NCBI GenBank assembly: GCA_037833965.1
Contig: AP031356.1
Span: 25,442,501 to 25,506,500 of the forward strand
Source: Marchantia polymorpha subsp. ruderalis
Lineage: Eukaryota > Streptophyta > Marchantiopsida > Marchantiales > Marchantiaceae
Direction: 5' to 3'
DNA: 64,000 bases
Under the pieces are notes generated by a model. That model saw only the letters and a list, made by a program, of their open reading frames with translations, was not told the DNA's origin and did no database searches. Below, one piece after another: positions 12,830 through 24,558 of the stretch (the stretch's first letter is position 1; the number at the start of each line of letters is the position of its first letter). The position numbers and the translations under genes were made by a program.

Positions 12830-13882
12830 TTCCTTCCAAGTTGGAGGGGGAGGATCAGTACAGGGTCTTCAAGGAAATAAATAATTCTGGGCAGTCGGGG
12901 AAATCATTGCTCGCCGTGGAGAAGACTTTCGCCGAGGGACATGACTTGACATGACGGGCGCCTTGAGGTTGGACGGTGAGGGATCGAAGGCAACAGCGCA
13001 ACTATGCAGCCGTTGTTGCGTCATTCCAGCCAGTCACAAATCTGGAAACCGTCGCTCCCGGTGGCGCTCGAGGCATGCTCAGTCATCAGCTTCCGAAGCC
13101 GCGACGAGAAGATTCCTCCTTCAAAGGCAAACTGTCCCAAAGCATCGGGCTGACAAAGAAGAAGCGTACGAAGGTGACGGGACGTCGTTTTAGGGATTGC
13201 TCGTGCTCGTGGGCCCGGCCCATTTTCGAGACGGGCGATCCGCGACCAGCTCGGAAACTTGCGGTTTCTCTCGGAGCCTCGACGACCAAGGAATGCGAGG
13301 AAAGGGAAAAGTAGAGGGGATCGCAGGAGAGCGATTGGATCTGCTATTGGTGGTCCCAGCGGCGAGGCGTTGTGCGTGTAGCTTTGCTCGACTGCTTCTA
13401 ATATTGTACTTTTGTGCAGTTTGGCGAAGGGTCAACAGTTAAAGTGGTTCCGACTGGTTTCTTTCGTTCGAATCTTGTGGCTCCCTGTTTCGAGTTCTTA
13501 ATTTGGCCTCTTGGTTGCACCTCAACTCTACCCCTCCCGCCGGAGGCTACTGCTGTTGATGCTCGCGTTTTATAACCCCTTCGTCGAATGATGTTCGCTG
13601 CATACTCTTTTGCCAAGAATTCGACGGGACGACACGGACCCTCCAGCAGTGACTCTGAGGTAGCTGTGGCTGCTTCCCATCCCTTCATTCATTAAAACTC
13701 CGGAGTTCACTAGGAGAGACCCGGACCTGTCTCTTCCCAATCTCTTCGTCCTCTCCCTCGTGCTCTCCGGAGTCACGATAAAATTCGCGGGGACTTTCTA
13801 GTTTCTTGGGACTGGGGCGGGTTGTAGGGGTGGGTTGAGCCGGCGACAAGCTCGCGGATTTTTCAGCTGATCGGTAAAGAGG

Positions 13883-15292
13883 ATGACGTTCATCAATCCC
13901 AATGACGTCGCGTCCGCACTGCAATCGAGACCTAGTGCGAAAGTAACGAGCGCTCTTCGTTCTTCTGATCAGGCGCCTCTTCTGCCCTCTGGAAATTCGC
14001 GTCCCGCTGCTGTGCATGGGCATCCTCTATCTTCTGTGAAGAAGACTTTCGGAAACATAGTGATTTCCATCGTCGGGGCTGGAGTTTTGGGCTTGCCCTA
14101 CACCTTTTTGCAGTCCGGATGGCTGTCGGGATGTTTGGTGCTGCTAGCCGTCGCCGCTGCTTGTTACTACACGATGATGTTACTTGTACAGTCGAAGAGG
14201 AAATTGGAGAACGACGGAGTGGATGGGATGGAAACGTACAGCGATTTAGGGCTCTTCACTTATGGCAAAGCAGGGCAATTTGCCGTGGATTTAATGGTCG
14301 TATTGAGCCAGGGAGGTTTCTGTGTCGCCTATTTGATCTTCATCGGCGAGAATTTGGCCACCGTCTTCTCCAGCAACGGGGACAAAGTGGACAATTCGGC
14401 ATCCGGATGGGTGGATTTGAGTAGCGCGTCCCGTGACGATGGACACATTTACAGCATCGGAGGAATTCTCAGTAGCATAGGCGCCGCGTGGGTCGGGTGG
14501 AAAGGAAAGTCCGTGTACATCTGGATCGTGTTCCCCATGCAAGTGCTGCTGGCGTCAATTCGATCCCTCACCCGCCTCGCGCCGTTCAGCATATTCGCAG
14601 ACGTTGCCAATTTCTCAGCTATGGCCGTCGTGATGAGCGCGGACATCGTCGTGTTCAGAGAGAGAGGAATCAGTAGTGTGGACTCCTTCACGGGGCTCGG
14701 ATCCCTCCCGTTCGTCATCGGGGTGGCAATCTATTCTTTCGAGGGATTTGGCCTCGTTCTCCCTCTAGAGAGCAACATGAAGGATAGATCCAAGTTTGGC
14801 CAAACTCTGGCTCTGGCTATGACTTGCATAGGTCTCGTGTACACAACGTTTGCCTGTCTCGGCTACTTCGCATTTGGAGAATCGACGAGGGATATCATCA
14901 CCCTAAATCTCGGAGATAGCTGGCAAACCACCATCATCAAGCTCGCGCTGTGCATGGGCCTGTTCTTCACCTTCCCCGTGATGATGCACCCGGTGCACGA
15001 GGTGTTGGAGCGGAGAATCGTCGGCAGGAACTCTCTTCCCGTCAGATGCATCACCATCGTAGTGATTGCTTGGATGGCGGTCGCCGTGCCCCATTTTGGC
15101 GATTTCCTCTCGCTCGTCGGGAACAGCGTATGCTGCATTCTCTCTTTCGTCATGCCTGCTATGGTCCATCTGCACGTGTTTTCGGATGAGCTCATGTGGC
15201 ATGAGTATGCTATAGACTACATTTTCATAGTGTTTGGTCTCATCTTCGGGATCTGGGGAACCATTACTTCTTTGCATGGTCTCTTCAACTGA
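13883..15292 (+). CDS. AVT3: AVT3-like vacuolar-type amino acid transporter (AAAP family)
   Basis: A single uninterrupted 469-codon frame. Residues 54-75 carry the AAAP/AVT hallmark TFGNIVISIVGAGVLGLPYT, the first membrane helix after a ~52-residue hydrophilic N-terminus rich in Ser, Pro and Arg. Further hydrophobic segments lie near 82-103, 131-157, 192-225, 235-258, 273-295, 306-331, 350-370, 388-405, 410-433 and 442-462, giving about 11 helices with the N-terminus in the cytosol. Family features include VYIW at 211-214 and RLAPFSIFADVANFSAM at 231-247. In plants AVT3 proteins export neutral amino acids from the vacuole; substrate and membrane here are inferred. Residues about 163-210, between helices 3 and 4, form a loop longer than usual for AVT3 that contains a hydrophobic stretch of its own. 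The ATG at 13883 is the first in frame and gives a normal family N-terminus. Confidence 0.92.
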   Translation: MTFINPNDVASALQSRPSAKVTSALRSSDQAPLLPSGNSRPAAVHGHPLSSVKKTFGNIVISIVGAGVLGLPYTFLQSGWLSGCLVLLAVAAACYYTMMLLVQSKRKLENDGVDGMETYSDLGLFTYGKAGQFAVDLMVVLSQGGFCVAYLIFIGENLATVFSSNGDKVDNSASGWVDLSSASRDDGHIYSIGGILSSIGAAWVGWKGKSVYIWIVFPMQVLLASIRSLTRLAPFSIFADVANFSAMAVVMSADIVVFRERGISSVDSFTGLGSLPFVIGVAIYSFEGFGLVLPLESNMKDRSKFGQTLALAMTCIGLVYTTFACLGYFAFGESTRDIITLNLGDSWQTTIIKLALCMGLFFTFPVMMHPVHEVLERRIVGRNSLPVRCITIVVIAWMAVAVPHFGDFLSLVGNSVCCILSFVMPAMVHLHVFSDELMWHEYAIDYIFIVFGLIFGIWGTITSLHGLFN

Positions 15293-17330
15293 TCGAGTCT
15301 CGGGACTTTTCAAGTTAAGAGAAACGGAATTAGAGAGCTACAGCAGCCGGTGTGTAATTTTCCGCAGGAACTCCAGGACGGTTGGACATACTTGGCATCT
15401 GGCGAGGAAAGTATAATGCGTAAAACATTGAAATGTCAGTGTGGAAGCCATACCAGTCGTACGAGTGTACACCGCAGTTTTCTTCGTGCTTTCCATCGAA
15501 TTGAGTATTTACCTGTCGGATTGGACTGTCGCATATAGAGGAGTGAAAGACACCATTCTTATACGTTCTGTCTGCTCGGAGAAAATGGAAAATTCTTTGG
15601 AAGCCCCGTCGTAATTTTCAGGGCGTTCTCGGCTTCCTGATCTGTTAAGATATTTTCCTAACTCGAGAGTTCGACTCGGTTCAATGTGAGGCCGTCCGTC
15701 TCCAGGTTTATTCACATTGAGAGGGAGAATTTGCTGTTCCCAACCGAAATAGGGTTGCGAAACGCCCGTGCAGGAGAATGCAGCGGCAGCAGGTTTCGCC
15801 TCTTCTGGTGTATTTTCATCGTATCGATCCATTGCGCTTGGCTTTGTCAAGCAAATTTTATGTACAGACAAAAAATCACTGCCTCTCAGGAGTGATCGAG
15901 ATGCGGGAATCATGTTTAGTTTAGATTACCCTTGTAACAAATTGTTGTTCGGAAGTAGTTTACAGCAAAGTTTTTCGAGCCTAGGACCAACAAGTCCACC
16001 TTTCCGAAGATGTCGGCGGCTTTATTGTACATATTACGCCTGATTTAGATAAACTGTGGATGGTCTGAACCCAATGGATACCTATGTGTCTACATTTTTT
16101 TTATATTATAATGGCCGACATTTCGAGCGAGTACTTTCTCTGATTCCAGCTTTGTTCTCCTCTGTCGATCCAAATCAGAAATCGACTGAATCTTGTGCAT
16201 TTTCGTCAGCTTTTTCCGAATGGCAGGTAGTGTCAGTTGTGGAAACTTTAAGTACGTTGTGAAGATTTTACGGGCATTGTATACACTGCAGAGATGATTG
16301 AATAAGACTTTTGGTTTCATTTGCAAGTCGACACTCTCATAGGGCCGTTCGCCTGGGGTGCGGGGTCCATGGAATTGCCAGTTTGTACAGCTCTAATGGA
16401 CCGTGTGATTGGAGGGACTTTAGTACTGATTTCTGACAGGAGGTTCATTAATAACCTTGACATTCTCACATTGGGCTATGCGCGGGCTACAGGTGGCTGG
16501 GAAGTGTCCGTGTTCCAAAAGTTTCCGACCTGTTCAATTGTGCTTGTGTGAAAACTGTTGGTTGGTCCTCATGGTTGCAGACGGACACGCTGACTCTTGC
16601 CTTGGTGGGTGGAGGCAGCACACCTCTTTGAGGCCAACGCATCTGACCTACTACGTCCTTGTAGTGTGCTGTCTTTCCTATATTCACAAGCCGGAGCAAT
16701 GCCATTGTCCTCGATAATTCTCAAAACTCCACGAAGGTCATATGTTCTCCTCCACTGCCTGTGGGCCTCATCGTTTCATCTTTTAGTTAAATATCCAGAA
16801 AATCACTCCTGTTTCCGATACTCCGTGGGGCACATCGGGCTGCAACTCTAGAGTCTAATTCTAGACAGACTAACATGAATGTATCCATCCCTGTTGGTTC
16901 ATTTACAAGTAGAAGGAATCTTCAACTACTCTACTGACGAGATTTGGGTTGCTTTTGTTAAATTACTTTTCCCCCTGTAACTCTCGTAGGCATTTGCCGA
17001 TGGTTGTTTGGAAGCTCCGAGCATCTTCTCGACATTTTTGTCATGTATGTTAGGTTTGAAAACGGACCGATCACTTTCGATCTCCAGACATTCAAATACC
17101 TACGTGGTTATGGTGCCAAATCAGGATTTGGTTCTTCCTGTCTGCGTGTTTGCTTATAAATGTGACATACGGCAGTAGTGATGGACCTGGAAACAGAATG
17201 ACAAAGTTTTCACTTTCTCGGTTCGTGTTCAGTTCCCCTCTTTATACAAGGTACCGACCACTGCTGGAGACAGATGATAGCCGAAGTCCTCGCTTTCTTG
17301 GTTGATGTAGGTCTGAGGAAGTATATAGAC
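15293..17330 (+). other. 3' flank of the transporter gene
   Basis: Mixed composition with no ORF showing a known domain. It probably contains the transporter 3' UTR; an AATAAG-type signal lies near 16300. The many short frames here are unsupported. Confidence 0.45.
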
Positions 17331-18700
17331 TGAATTTCATTGATGAAAAGAAAATTATTATTATTTTTTACCATAAGCCGACGGAGTTATCGTTATTTTT
17401 GAGTAAAATTAGGGATATTGATCATTGATTTTTATTGTGTAATAAGTTTTAATTGTAAATAAGATATTTTTGGTCACTTTTAAAATTTGAATAATACATA
17501 TATAAATATTTGTTTCCAGATGAATACAATATGTAAATATTGATTTTAAAATTTTTTTATTTAAATGATCTCCCAATGTACTATAAAATATAGAAATTTC
17601 AGATGAAATAAAATAATAAACATGATCAAAATAATTGTTTTCAATTGAAATAACTAAAATAAGAAAAAATTTGATACTTTTAGAATACAATTGTTGTCAT
17701 AACAAATATTATATATAAATATCTATTTTTTTCCATATATATATATATATATATAGGACAGAAAGATAATTAAAATTTCTATCTCGTGTCATATGATCTA
17801 TTAACGATAGTAAACATTCAACATTATTAAATCCATCCTTATTAAAATAACACATAGTGTTTATGAAGCCCTAATGAAAATTAGGTTTAACTTTCTCAGA
17901 AACTTTAACTTAATTGTTCGTGTCTTTCTTTCTCTCCCTCCCTCCCCGTTCACAACAAAACAAAATTCATCGAACCAATGAACAAGGAGTGAAGCACTTT
18001 GGAGTATCAGCGTCTACCGGAAGCGGTTTGCCAGAGAGGGGCATGTTGGACGTCACCTCGGGGTTAACTTCACATTGTCCAAAAGTTATGGATACCTACT
18101 AGTTTAGAATAATGCTTTATAAAAAATTATACTATAATTAAAACAGAAATTCTAGTTTTTTTGTCTTGAATGTCCACGTTTTATAGCATTAGGAAATAAT
18201 TCTTATAGAATCCATTCATATGTGATAAGATTTTGAATCTCAAGATAATTGAAAATCTAGATTTTTACTCCTCACTCTTCGTAATTTAGGCATAATTTAC
18301 ATTTAATAGAATATTTATTTCAACATCTACAATTTAAATTTATATTTTTTATATAAATATTCATCATTAGTAAATTATTTTAAATCCAAGAAAAATCATA
18401 TTTATCATCGTTTGATAATTAGAGACACAACACAACTTATAAATCAGTAACTTCAATGAGAGTTTGCATATTTTGACAATATGATTCTATCAGGTCTAGC
18501 CCTATGACTTGAAAGGATTTTACTTCTTCTAGGTTGTTGCAAAGTCCACATCCTTGGAGTATAACCTGTGCTCCTGTATATCAAATAAAAATTCTTCAGT
18601 AGTCTCGTATGCCACAAATTCCCGGCTAAAATAATAATCATTGTAGAATGGATTTGTTCCCAATTTTAACTTAGAGGATCCCTGCTTCAGAGACGTAAAA
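17330..18700. other. AT-rich intergenic block with an (AT)n microsatellite
   Basis: Strongly AT-rich with stops in all frames. An alternating AT run of about 21 bases lies at 17735-17755. No gene or recognisable transposon protein is seen. Confidence 0.7.
17735..17755. repeat. (AT)n microsatellite
   Basis: Uninterrupted alternating A and T for about ten units. Confidence 0.9.
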
Positions 18701-21640
18701 TCGGATCATTTTCAAGGATGGAAGTTGGAAGTATTACCTGTATCGCGAACAAGATAAAGTTATCTGTGTCAAACAAAGACTATGTAAGATCTTACCACGA
18801 ATCATCTGTAATCACAACCCGGAAGAGAGTCTATGAATTCGAGTTTCCTGATAAGTATTCAACGACCGGGGAAGAAGGGTCACGAGAGATGGAAAGAATG
18901 AGCGTTCTCTTTTGATTCGATATGAGACTGAATTCGAGAATGAACCAGATCCTCACCATCTCTTATGATCCAACTTCTCTCACACCGGATGTCTTCTTTG
19001 AGCCGATTGATGAACCCCCAGTTGTGATGTTGAGCATGAAGGACAATGCCAGGGCTGTGACATCGATTAACTGTTCGGAGATGAAAGTATGTCTTTAGAG
19101 ATGCAGACTAAACTGTGTTGTACATCTTGGGGTAAAGGCTAAGAAAGTTCAACAATGCAGGGTCACGGGATGACAGACAGCGAGCTGGTCTGTTTCCATG
19201 ACATCCTCGGTTGGTGTTCAGATATCATCGAAAAATCGCCAACTCGATGTCCAGTATAGAGACCTCACGATTTGCTTCACAACACGTCTTGAGGTCCAAG
19301 GTATCAAAGCATGCGAAATCCTCTGGGATTTGTGACAGAAACCTGATGCTTGCGCCTTCCTCTCTCACTTTCAAACAGAAATAGAACCTTGCGAGATGAA
19401 AAGTATGCACAAATTAGAACTGGAAGCAATCCACTTTCTCTGCGTATTCTGTCCATCTCGTAAGTTCCTACTACGCATCAGGTGACAAACTTTACTATTT
19501 TGTTGCTAAATGCAAACAATTTGCTGTTCCCAACACAAATTCAAGTGTCCTGCGTCACAAGGAGTGTCCTAATTTGTAAAATTGGCATCATTGACCATCA
19601 CCATCTTCTCAAGACCTCAGAGCTCAGATCAGACCTCTGAACCTGAAAACCTCGTTACACTAGTTCTCCTTCACGAATTAGTGAGAACCTATGCGGCAAG
19701 AGACATATCTATGTCAAACGAAGCAAGTTCTGTGCCTAGAACGAAGTACTATAATATACACCAATTACAGTGCCCAGTATTGGATCTGAACTCTTTGATG
19801 AAATTACATTGCACCTGATTCTATAACAATAGAAGCATTGGGACCTTACAAATTAATCAACATATGTTCCTCGAGCACTCTAAGACCGGATTGTGCTTCT
19901 CATTGGATAGATCGGACCTCCACTCTGCTCCTGCCACAAGCGAACAGCAATCGCGGCTGCTTAGTCATAACACTACCATCTATCTTCTTACCAACAACAA
20001 AGCATGTAGTACAACATACCGTTCGCCAAATTGGTTAGCTTAAACATAGCCCTGTGCTAAGGCAATCTGTAAACGTCATGACGCATATCAACTGAAAATT
20101 TCAACATCTCATGCTGTAAATACAAAACATGTAAATGACAAGCAATCAACCCCGATCAAAAACATGAGATTAAGCTCGGTAATATATCTCGCAGAAGTCT
20201 AAGACCATTGTCAGCCCAAAACAGTTATAACACGGGTGGGGGAACAATGCGTACAGTACAATAGGCCTATCTACAAAGTGGATCTTGACCTACTTCAAAA
20301 TGATATGAGAATCGGTAAGTCACAAGAGTTATCACCCCACTGGGAGGTATGGAACTCTATCCTTCCTAGCACGTCACTCCAGGCAGTGAGAATAGCATCA
20401 AGAAGATCCAGGGAAAGGTGGAATGAGGAAGGAATGATCGGAGATACACTAACCTCAAGGACGCTGATATAGAACTAGCGGAGTGGCAATTATATACAGC
20501 TTCGCCGCTTGCTGTCGCGTCCAAGGAATGTATTGCTGGTGTTGTGCATCACACGCTTCACTATACCTCATCCGTCTGAAAAAGTTAGCGTCCTGAAGAT
20601 TTCAAAGTTTATCCCATATTCCTCGTGAAAAGCGGTGCAGTGAAGATGCGCTTCTACTCTACTGCTTTTGTTCCCTCATGTTCGCGGTTCGCCATATCCT
20701 TCTCTGTTCTGTGGAGACGCTTTCCACGCATACTCAACGACGTTGGTGAGTGCACTTACTGTCGATCATCCAATTTAGGATAGATGGCAACAAAAGATTA
20801 TTAATATTATCGTGTGAGGGGTCCGGAATACAACGGATGGGGACGGTAGTCAAACCAACCTGAATTGTCATATGGAGCTGTCAGTTCAGAAGATTTCGCA
20901 TATTTATATCCTTACATAATATTTGGGAGCTTTCAAGTATCTTCAGTAGGTTACATGTGTAAGGCAGCCAAATTGCATGTAGTGACTAATTCTATACGTT
21001 TGTTTTTAATTATGTCAAGGTTGCTGGGAACTTTTCAGACAAAAATTCGGAGGAAGATTTGTTTACCTCGTCTTTATATCCTTTTCGTTTTGATACACTT
21101 CGTACACAATCTATCCTCAAGTTTTATGTTCAGTGGGAGATCGCCATAGTTTCCGGAGTTTGAACGTCCACAACAATCTATTGTTGTTGAGAGTTTTCAC
21201 GCAAAGCGCGCCGTGTTGAAAATCTCGGCATCTTGATATGAAGAATAGACACAGGATAAATCACCACTTGGAGACTACAATTGTGTGAGAGGCGTTTCTT
21301 GTGAAATTGAAAGCAAATGCCTTTCAGCCCTTAATAAAGTAGCCAGTGCTCATGTCATCCATGAAGAACGCACTCGATCTCTCGTTTAAAACCACGCTTA
21401 GTTCCGTACTCTTCTAACTTTACCTCGTATACTTGTCATGTAACAACATGACTCCTGCATACGCTCTCAAAAGCTCATATAAATCACACTAAGTAGCTAT
21501 GAAAAACGTTATAATGCCTACATACAAGGACACGGTACAGTAATTACCGTGTTCAAAACTATGTACATACTGTATAAACGAAAATGCGACACAACTCACT
21601 ACAGAGACTCCTTCAAGTACCTGCTGTAAGCTTGACTGAC
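18700..21640. other. Unresolved gene-like composition downstream of MAD2
   Basis: This stretch is less AT-rich than its left neighbour and holds exon-like pieces. One is 18922-19087 (+), which reads MRLNSRMNQILTISYDP and ends in AAA/GTATGT. Another opens after the acceptor-like TGCAG near 19160. I recognise no family and cannot chain the pieces reliably. It may be an unknown gene, a pseudogene or a long non-coding transcript. Confidence 0.3.
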
Positions 21641-21682
21641 ATAGGTTGGAGCTGAGAGAGCTCCAAGATTGAAATAGTATGT

Positions 21683-21702
21683 GTCAACTTGATCAAGTTG
21701 AC
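21683..21702. repeat. 20-bp perfect palindrome in the MAD2 3' region
   Basis: The sequence GTCAACTTGA is followed directly by its reverse complement. It lies 26-45 bases beyond the MAD2 stop codon in the direction of transcription. A further 8-bp stem (TTGGAGCT / AGCTCCAA, five-base loop) follows at about 21646-21666. Confidence 0.85.
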
Positions 21703-21727
21703 AATCGGACAAAATAACGGGGTACAT

Positions 21728-23937
21728 TCATCCATCGTATTTAAACGCTACCATGGCATCCACTCGGTGCACCTGTGAGGGTATGAGCGCACGAAGGTAA
21801 TAAGTAGGGGAAACTTTAAATCCTGCAAAGCCTACATACTAAATTTTCCAACCCTGATTCCAACTTGAGATTATTAATCAACTGAAAAGGGCAGACGATG
21901 TGTCAGGCAATCATGTCTACATAGATACGCCATCTAATGTAAAATAGGAAGAAAACTTCAATAGGAGCCAAGTATTGAGTGCCGCACCTTGGTATCCACG
22001 GAACGCAGTTTTACAACCTGAGGATTGTTTATCAGTCGAGCATCACTCTCACCCCAGAGAGGTGGGACCTTGGAATCAGGTGGTGTGTAAACCAGCAAAT
22101 CGAATGTACCTGCAAAAAGTCAAAAGCTGTTGGAAGTATTGTAGAAACAGTGACTGACTTGCATTTAGATAAAGCGACGCGATCTATTCAAAACTTCCAG
22201 GCATTTATCTCCACTCACAAGCTTCATCAAGGTGAGGTAGAAAGGTGACACTGGACGTTATCTGTCGCATCACTCCTTGTATATCTGTCATGATCTCTTT
22301 GTCCGGTTTCTCTCTGGTCACGCTGAACATACCAACATCAACTCAGCGTGAATATATACTACAAGGAAGCATCCCATGTGGGCAATACATGAGGATTCAG
22401 GACATGATGGAGAGCCAATGAGTAACATTTCAACCATGAGTTTGAGTTCGCCATGAGAATAGCTTCAATTGTTAAAATTACCCCTTCTCAGTTACTTCCT
22501 TGTCCGTCTCAATGTTGAAGCTCCATCTCTCCAAAACTTCTCCTGATGCAATGCTGGCAATAACAAGCACCACTCTCTCTAGTGATCCTGTCTCTAACCA
22601 ATCTGTATCATGTTACAACAAATCATGTATTAGCCCACATATCTTTCACTACGTCTGAGGCCCACAAAACTATGAAGATTATAAGATTACATCAACTCAT
22701 TATAGTGCAGGGAGTATCTGCGGCTAGCTTACAGAGGAGTTCAAATGAAGACACAATCACTGAATTTGACATTGATAGTGCAATCACGTGTCTCCGTGTT
22801 TTGCAAATTTGCGACAAGAGAGGTAATCAATGAACACGATGTCATCTCAGAAGGAGAAGGTCTCGGTTTTCTGTGAAGGGAGGTGACGCGACACTGGATG
22901 CCAATCTATGTGGACTGTATGCACGTTCTAGAAGGAGATTATTATTGACCTTGAGTTTCTAATTAGTGATGTATGTGCAGAGTGGAAGACCATAGTTATT
23001 ACTTCTTACAGCCTTCAGTCACACTCTTCAGTGCATTTCTCTGAAGTCCACAAAGATGAAACCAGAACATTGAAAAGAGAAAAAATTCAGCTTAGCATAT
23101 TATAAGCGAGGTTGAAATGGGAGACGGTCTGAATAGAGAGATAGATACCTCCCATTTGCTTGGTCACAGTATTGATGAATGTCTTCACCTTCTCATCTTC
23201 ACAAATCAACATGGTTAAGCCATACTTTTTCACTTTGGCGAAGTTCTCTGTAGGATAAATGCCCCGCTGAAAGAGGATACTGTGCACACGGATATGACGG
23301 AAGTCAAGAGTCAGTAATGCATTGTCCCACATAGTAGGGAAAATAAACTGTCAGCTGTGGTGCAGTACAAGCAGAGAGTATTCGTGCTCTCCAGTTACTC
23401 GAAGGGAAGGTGGACTACTTAGGCAGGAAAATTTCTAGCCTCACCTGTTCACAGCATAACCTGCAACAACCAGCACAAAAGAATGTCATTTCAATGTAGT
23501 TAAGACTTCACACGAGTTCTTGGAGCAACTTCTAGAAGACAATAAATACTTCATAGGCAAAGAAACAGCAGGCAGGAATGTCAAACAAAGTTCGAAACAA
23601 AATTACTGATATGAGAAGCACTCATCCAGAGGCAAGCATTCGCAGATTCCTAGATTCCAATTAAGTGCAATGTCTTTAAGAAGTTTCAGAGTCTTGTGAA
23701 TCCGACACCAAATTGCACATTGCAGAAGAGTCACATGTTCCAATGACAGGCTGAAGCTACGTCTACTACACGACTCTCGAAAATCTAAAGAATGACAAAA
23801 TTGCGCTTAGGGAGCAGGCAACACACGACCGAGGGCGATTGCAGCATAGACCGTGAACACTTACAGAAAAATTCACTAACTATTGCAGCAGACCCCTTGA
23901 GAGTGATGACATCACGAGTTAACTGTGCTGTTCCCAT
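21728..23937 (-). CDS. MAD2: MAD2 spindle assembly checkpoint protein (HORMA domain), 7 coding exons
   Basis: MAD2 is the HORMA-domain protein that loads at unattached kinetochores and holds Cdc20, blocking the anaphase-promoting complex. Minus-strand exons: 23937-23865, 23460-23445, 23279-23149, 22602-22482, 22322-22219, 22109-21988, 21772-21728 (stop TGA). All introns are GT-AG and phases join to a 203-residue protein, close to the usual ~205-209. Landmarks in order: DVITLKGSAAIVSEFF, CYAVNSILFQRGIYP, KVKKYGLTMLICEDEKVKTF, WLETGSLERVVLVIA, GEVLERWSFNIETDKEV, VTREKPDKEIM, SSVTFLPHLDEAC, NNPQVVKLRSVDTK and VHRVDAMVAFKYDG. Exon 2 is only 16 nt (GTTATGCTGTGAACAG) and supplies part of CYAVNS. 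The acidic tail after YK that ends angiosperm MAD2 is absent. The start is the ATG directly before the conserved N-terminus. Confidence 0.95.
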
Positions 23938-24400
23938 TGTGAAGATCCAGAACAGGCAGACTCAACTGCAACCACCAACGTTCCAGTCCAGCGACCTGGA
24001 AAAAAATGACAGACCAGGTTTCAACACATAATAAGAATTGTGAGTGATGGAACTTTCCAATTCCTCCCAAAAGCCCGTACAGATTCATAACTGATAAGTA
24101 CCACCTCGACGACAATCGATCGAAGACCAGGACACGGATACGCCCCAAATCCGTGTAAAACTCCCAAACCTTCACTTGCTCCAGGCAATTGTCTCAGAGA
24201 CTGCAACGGGAATGTGACTTACCAATACGTTCGAGCTGACGGGACAGGATTATTTGATTTAGTTCAGAGACTCCTCTTGAATCGAACAAGTTGGCGTCGA
24301 GAAATTTGAGGTAGAAGTGAGCGGATATGTCACACGGCGAGACGAGCGTCAACGGGTTCAGCAAAAGGGGCGGGTACCGTTGCAACATTTGAAATTTTTA
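23938..24400 (-). promoter_or_regulatory. MAD2: MAD2 5' leader with a UTR intron
   Basis: On the minus strand, an exon end ACGTATTG/GTAAGTC at 24223 and an acceptor TTTTTTTCCAG/GTCGC at 23996/23995 define a 227-base intron upstream of the ATG. The transcription start is not visible but should lie beyond about 24300. Inferred from splice signals only. Confidence 0.55.
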
Positions 24401-24558
24401 CACTGGGTTGAAGTTTGAATTATTACATGGTTGTTGTGTGATTGTGCAGCACATGGTTCTTTTCTTACCACGTCCTGTGACTCTGTATTGACAAGTGACT
24501 GAAACACGACCATCTCACCACAGTCCAACTGGTGAGAAGTGACTAGACGTTGCGACAA

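Larger units (their letters stand above)
9100..13560. other. Unresolved intergenic region upstream of the transporter
   Basis: Composition is less AT-rich at 9.1-11.0 kb and 12.7-13.6 kb than in the neighbouring gaps. Several short open frames exist (for example 10538-10819 + and 9516-9821 -), but none shows a known domain or joins to a second exon that I could support. Two abutting hairpins lie at 10717-10757 and a 14-bp direct repeat at 12797-12829. The GC-richer stretch from about 12.9 kb probably contains the promoter and 5' leader of the transporter. Confidence 0.5.

Noticed and set aside
12951..13442. Overlapping frames on both strands before the transporter
   Set aside because: Several frames are open at once because the stretch is GC-rich; more likely 5' leader or promoter.
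14903..15313. 136-codon minus-strand frame opposite the transporter
   Set aside because: Antisense shadow of a strongly supported coding exon.
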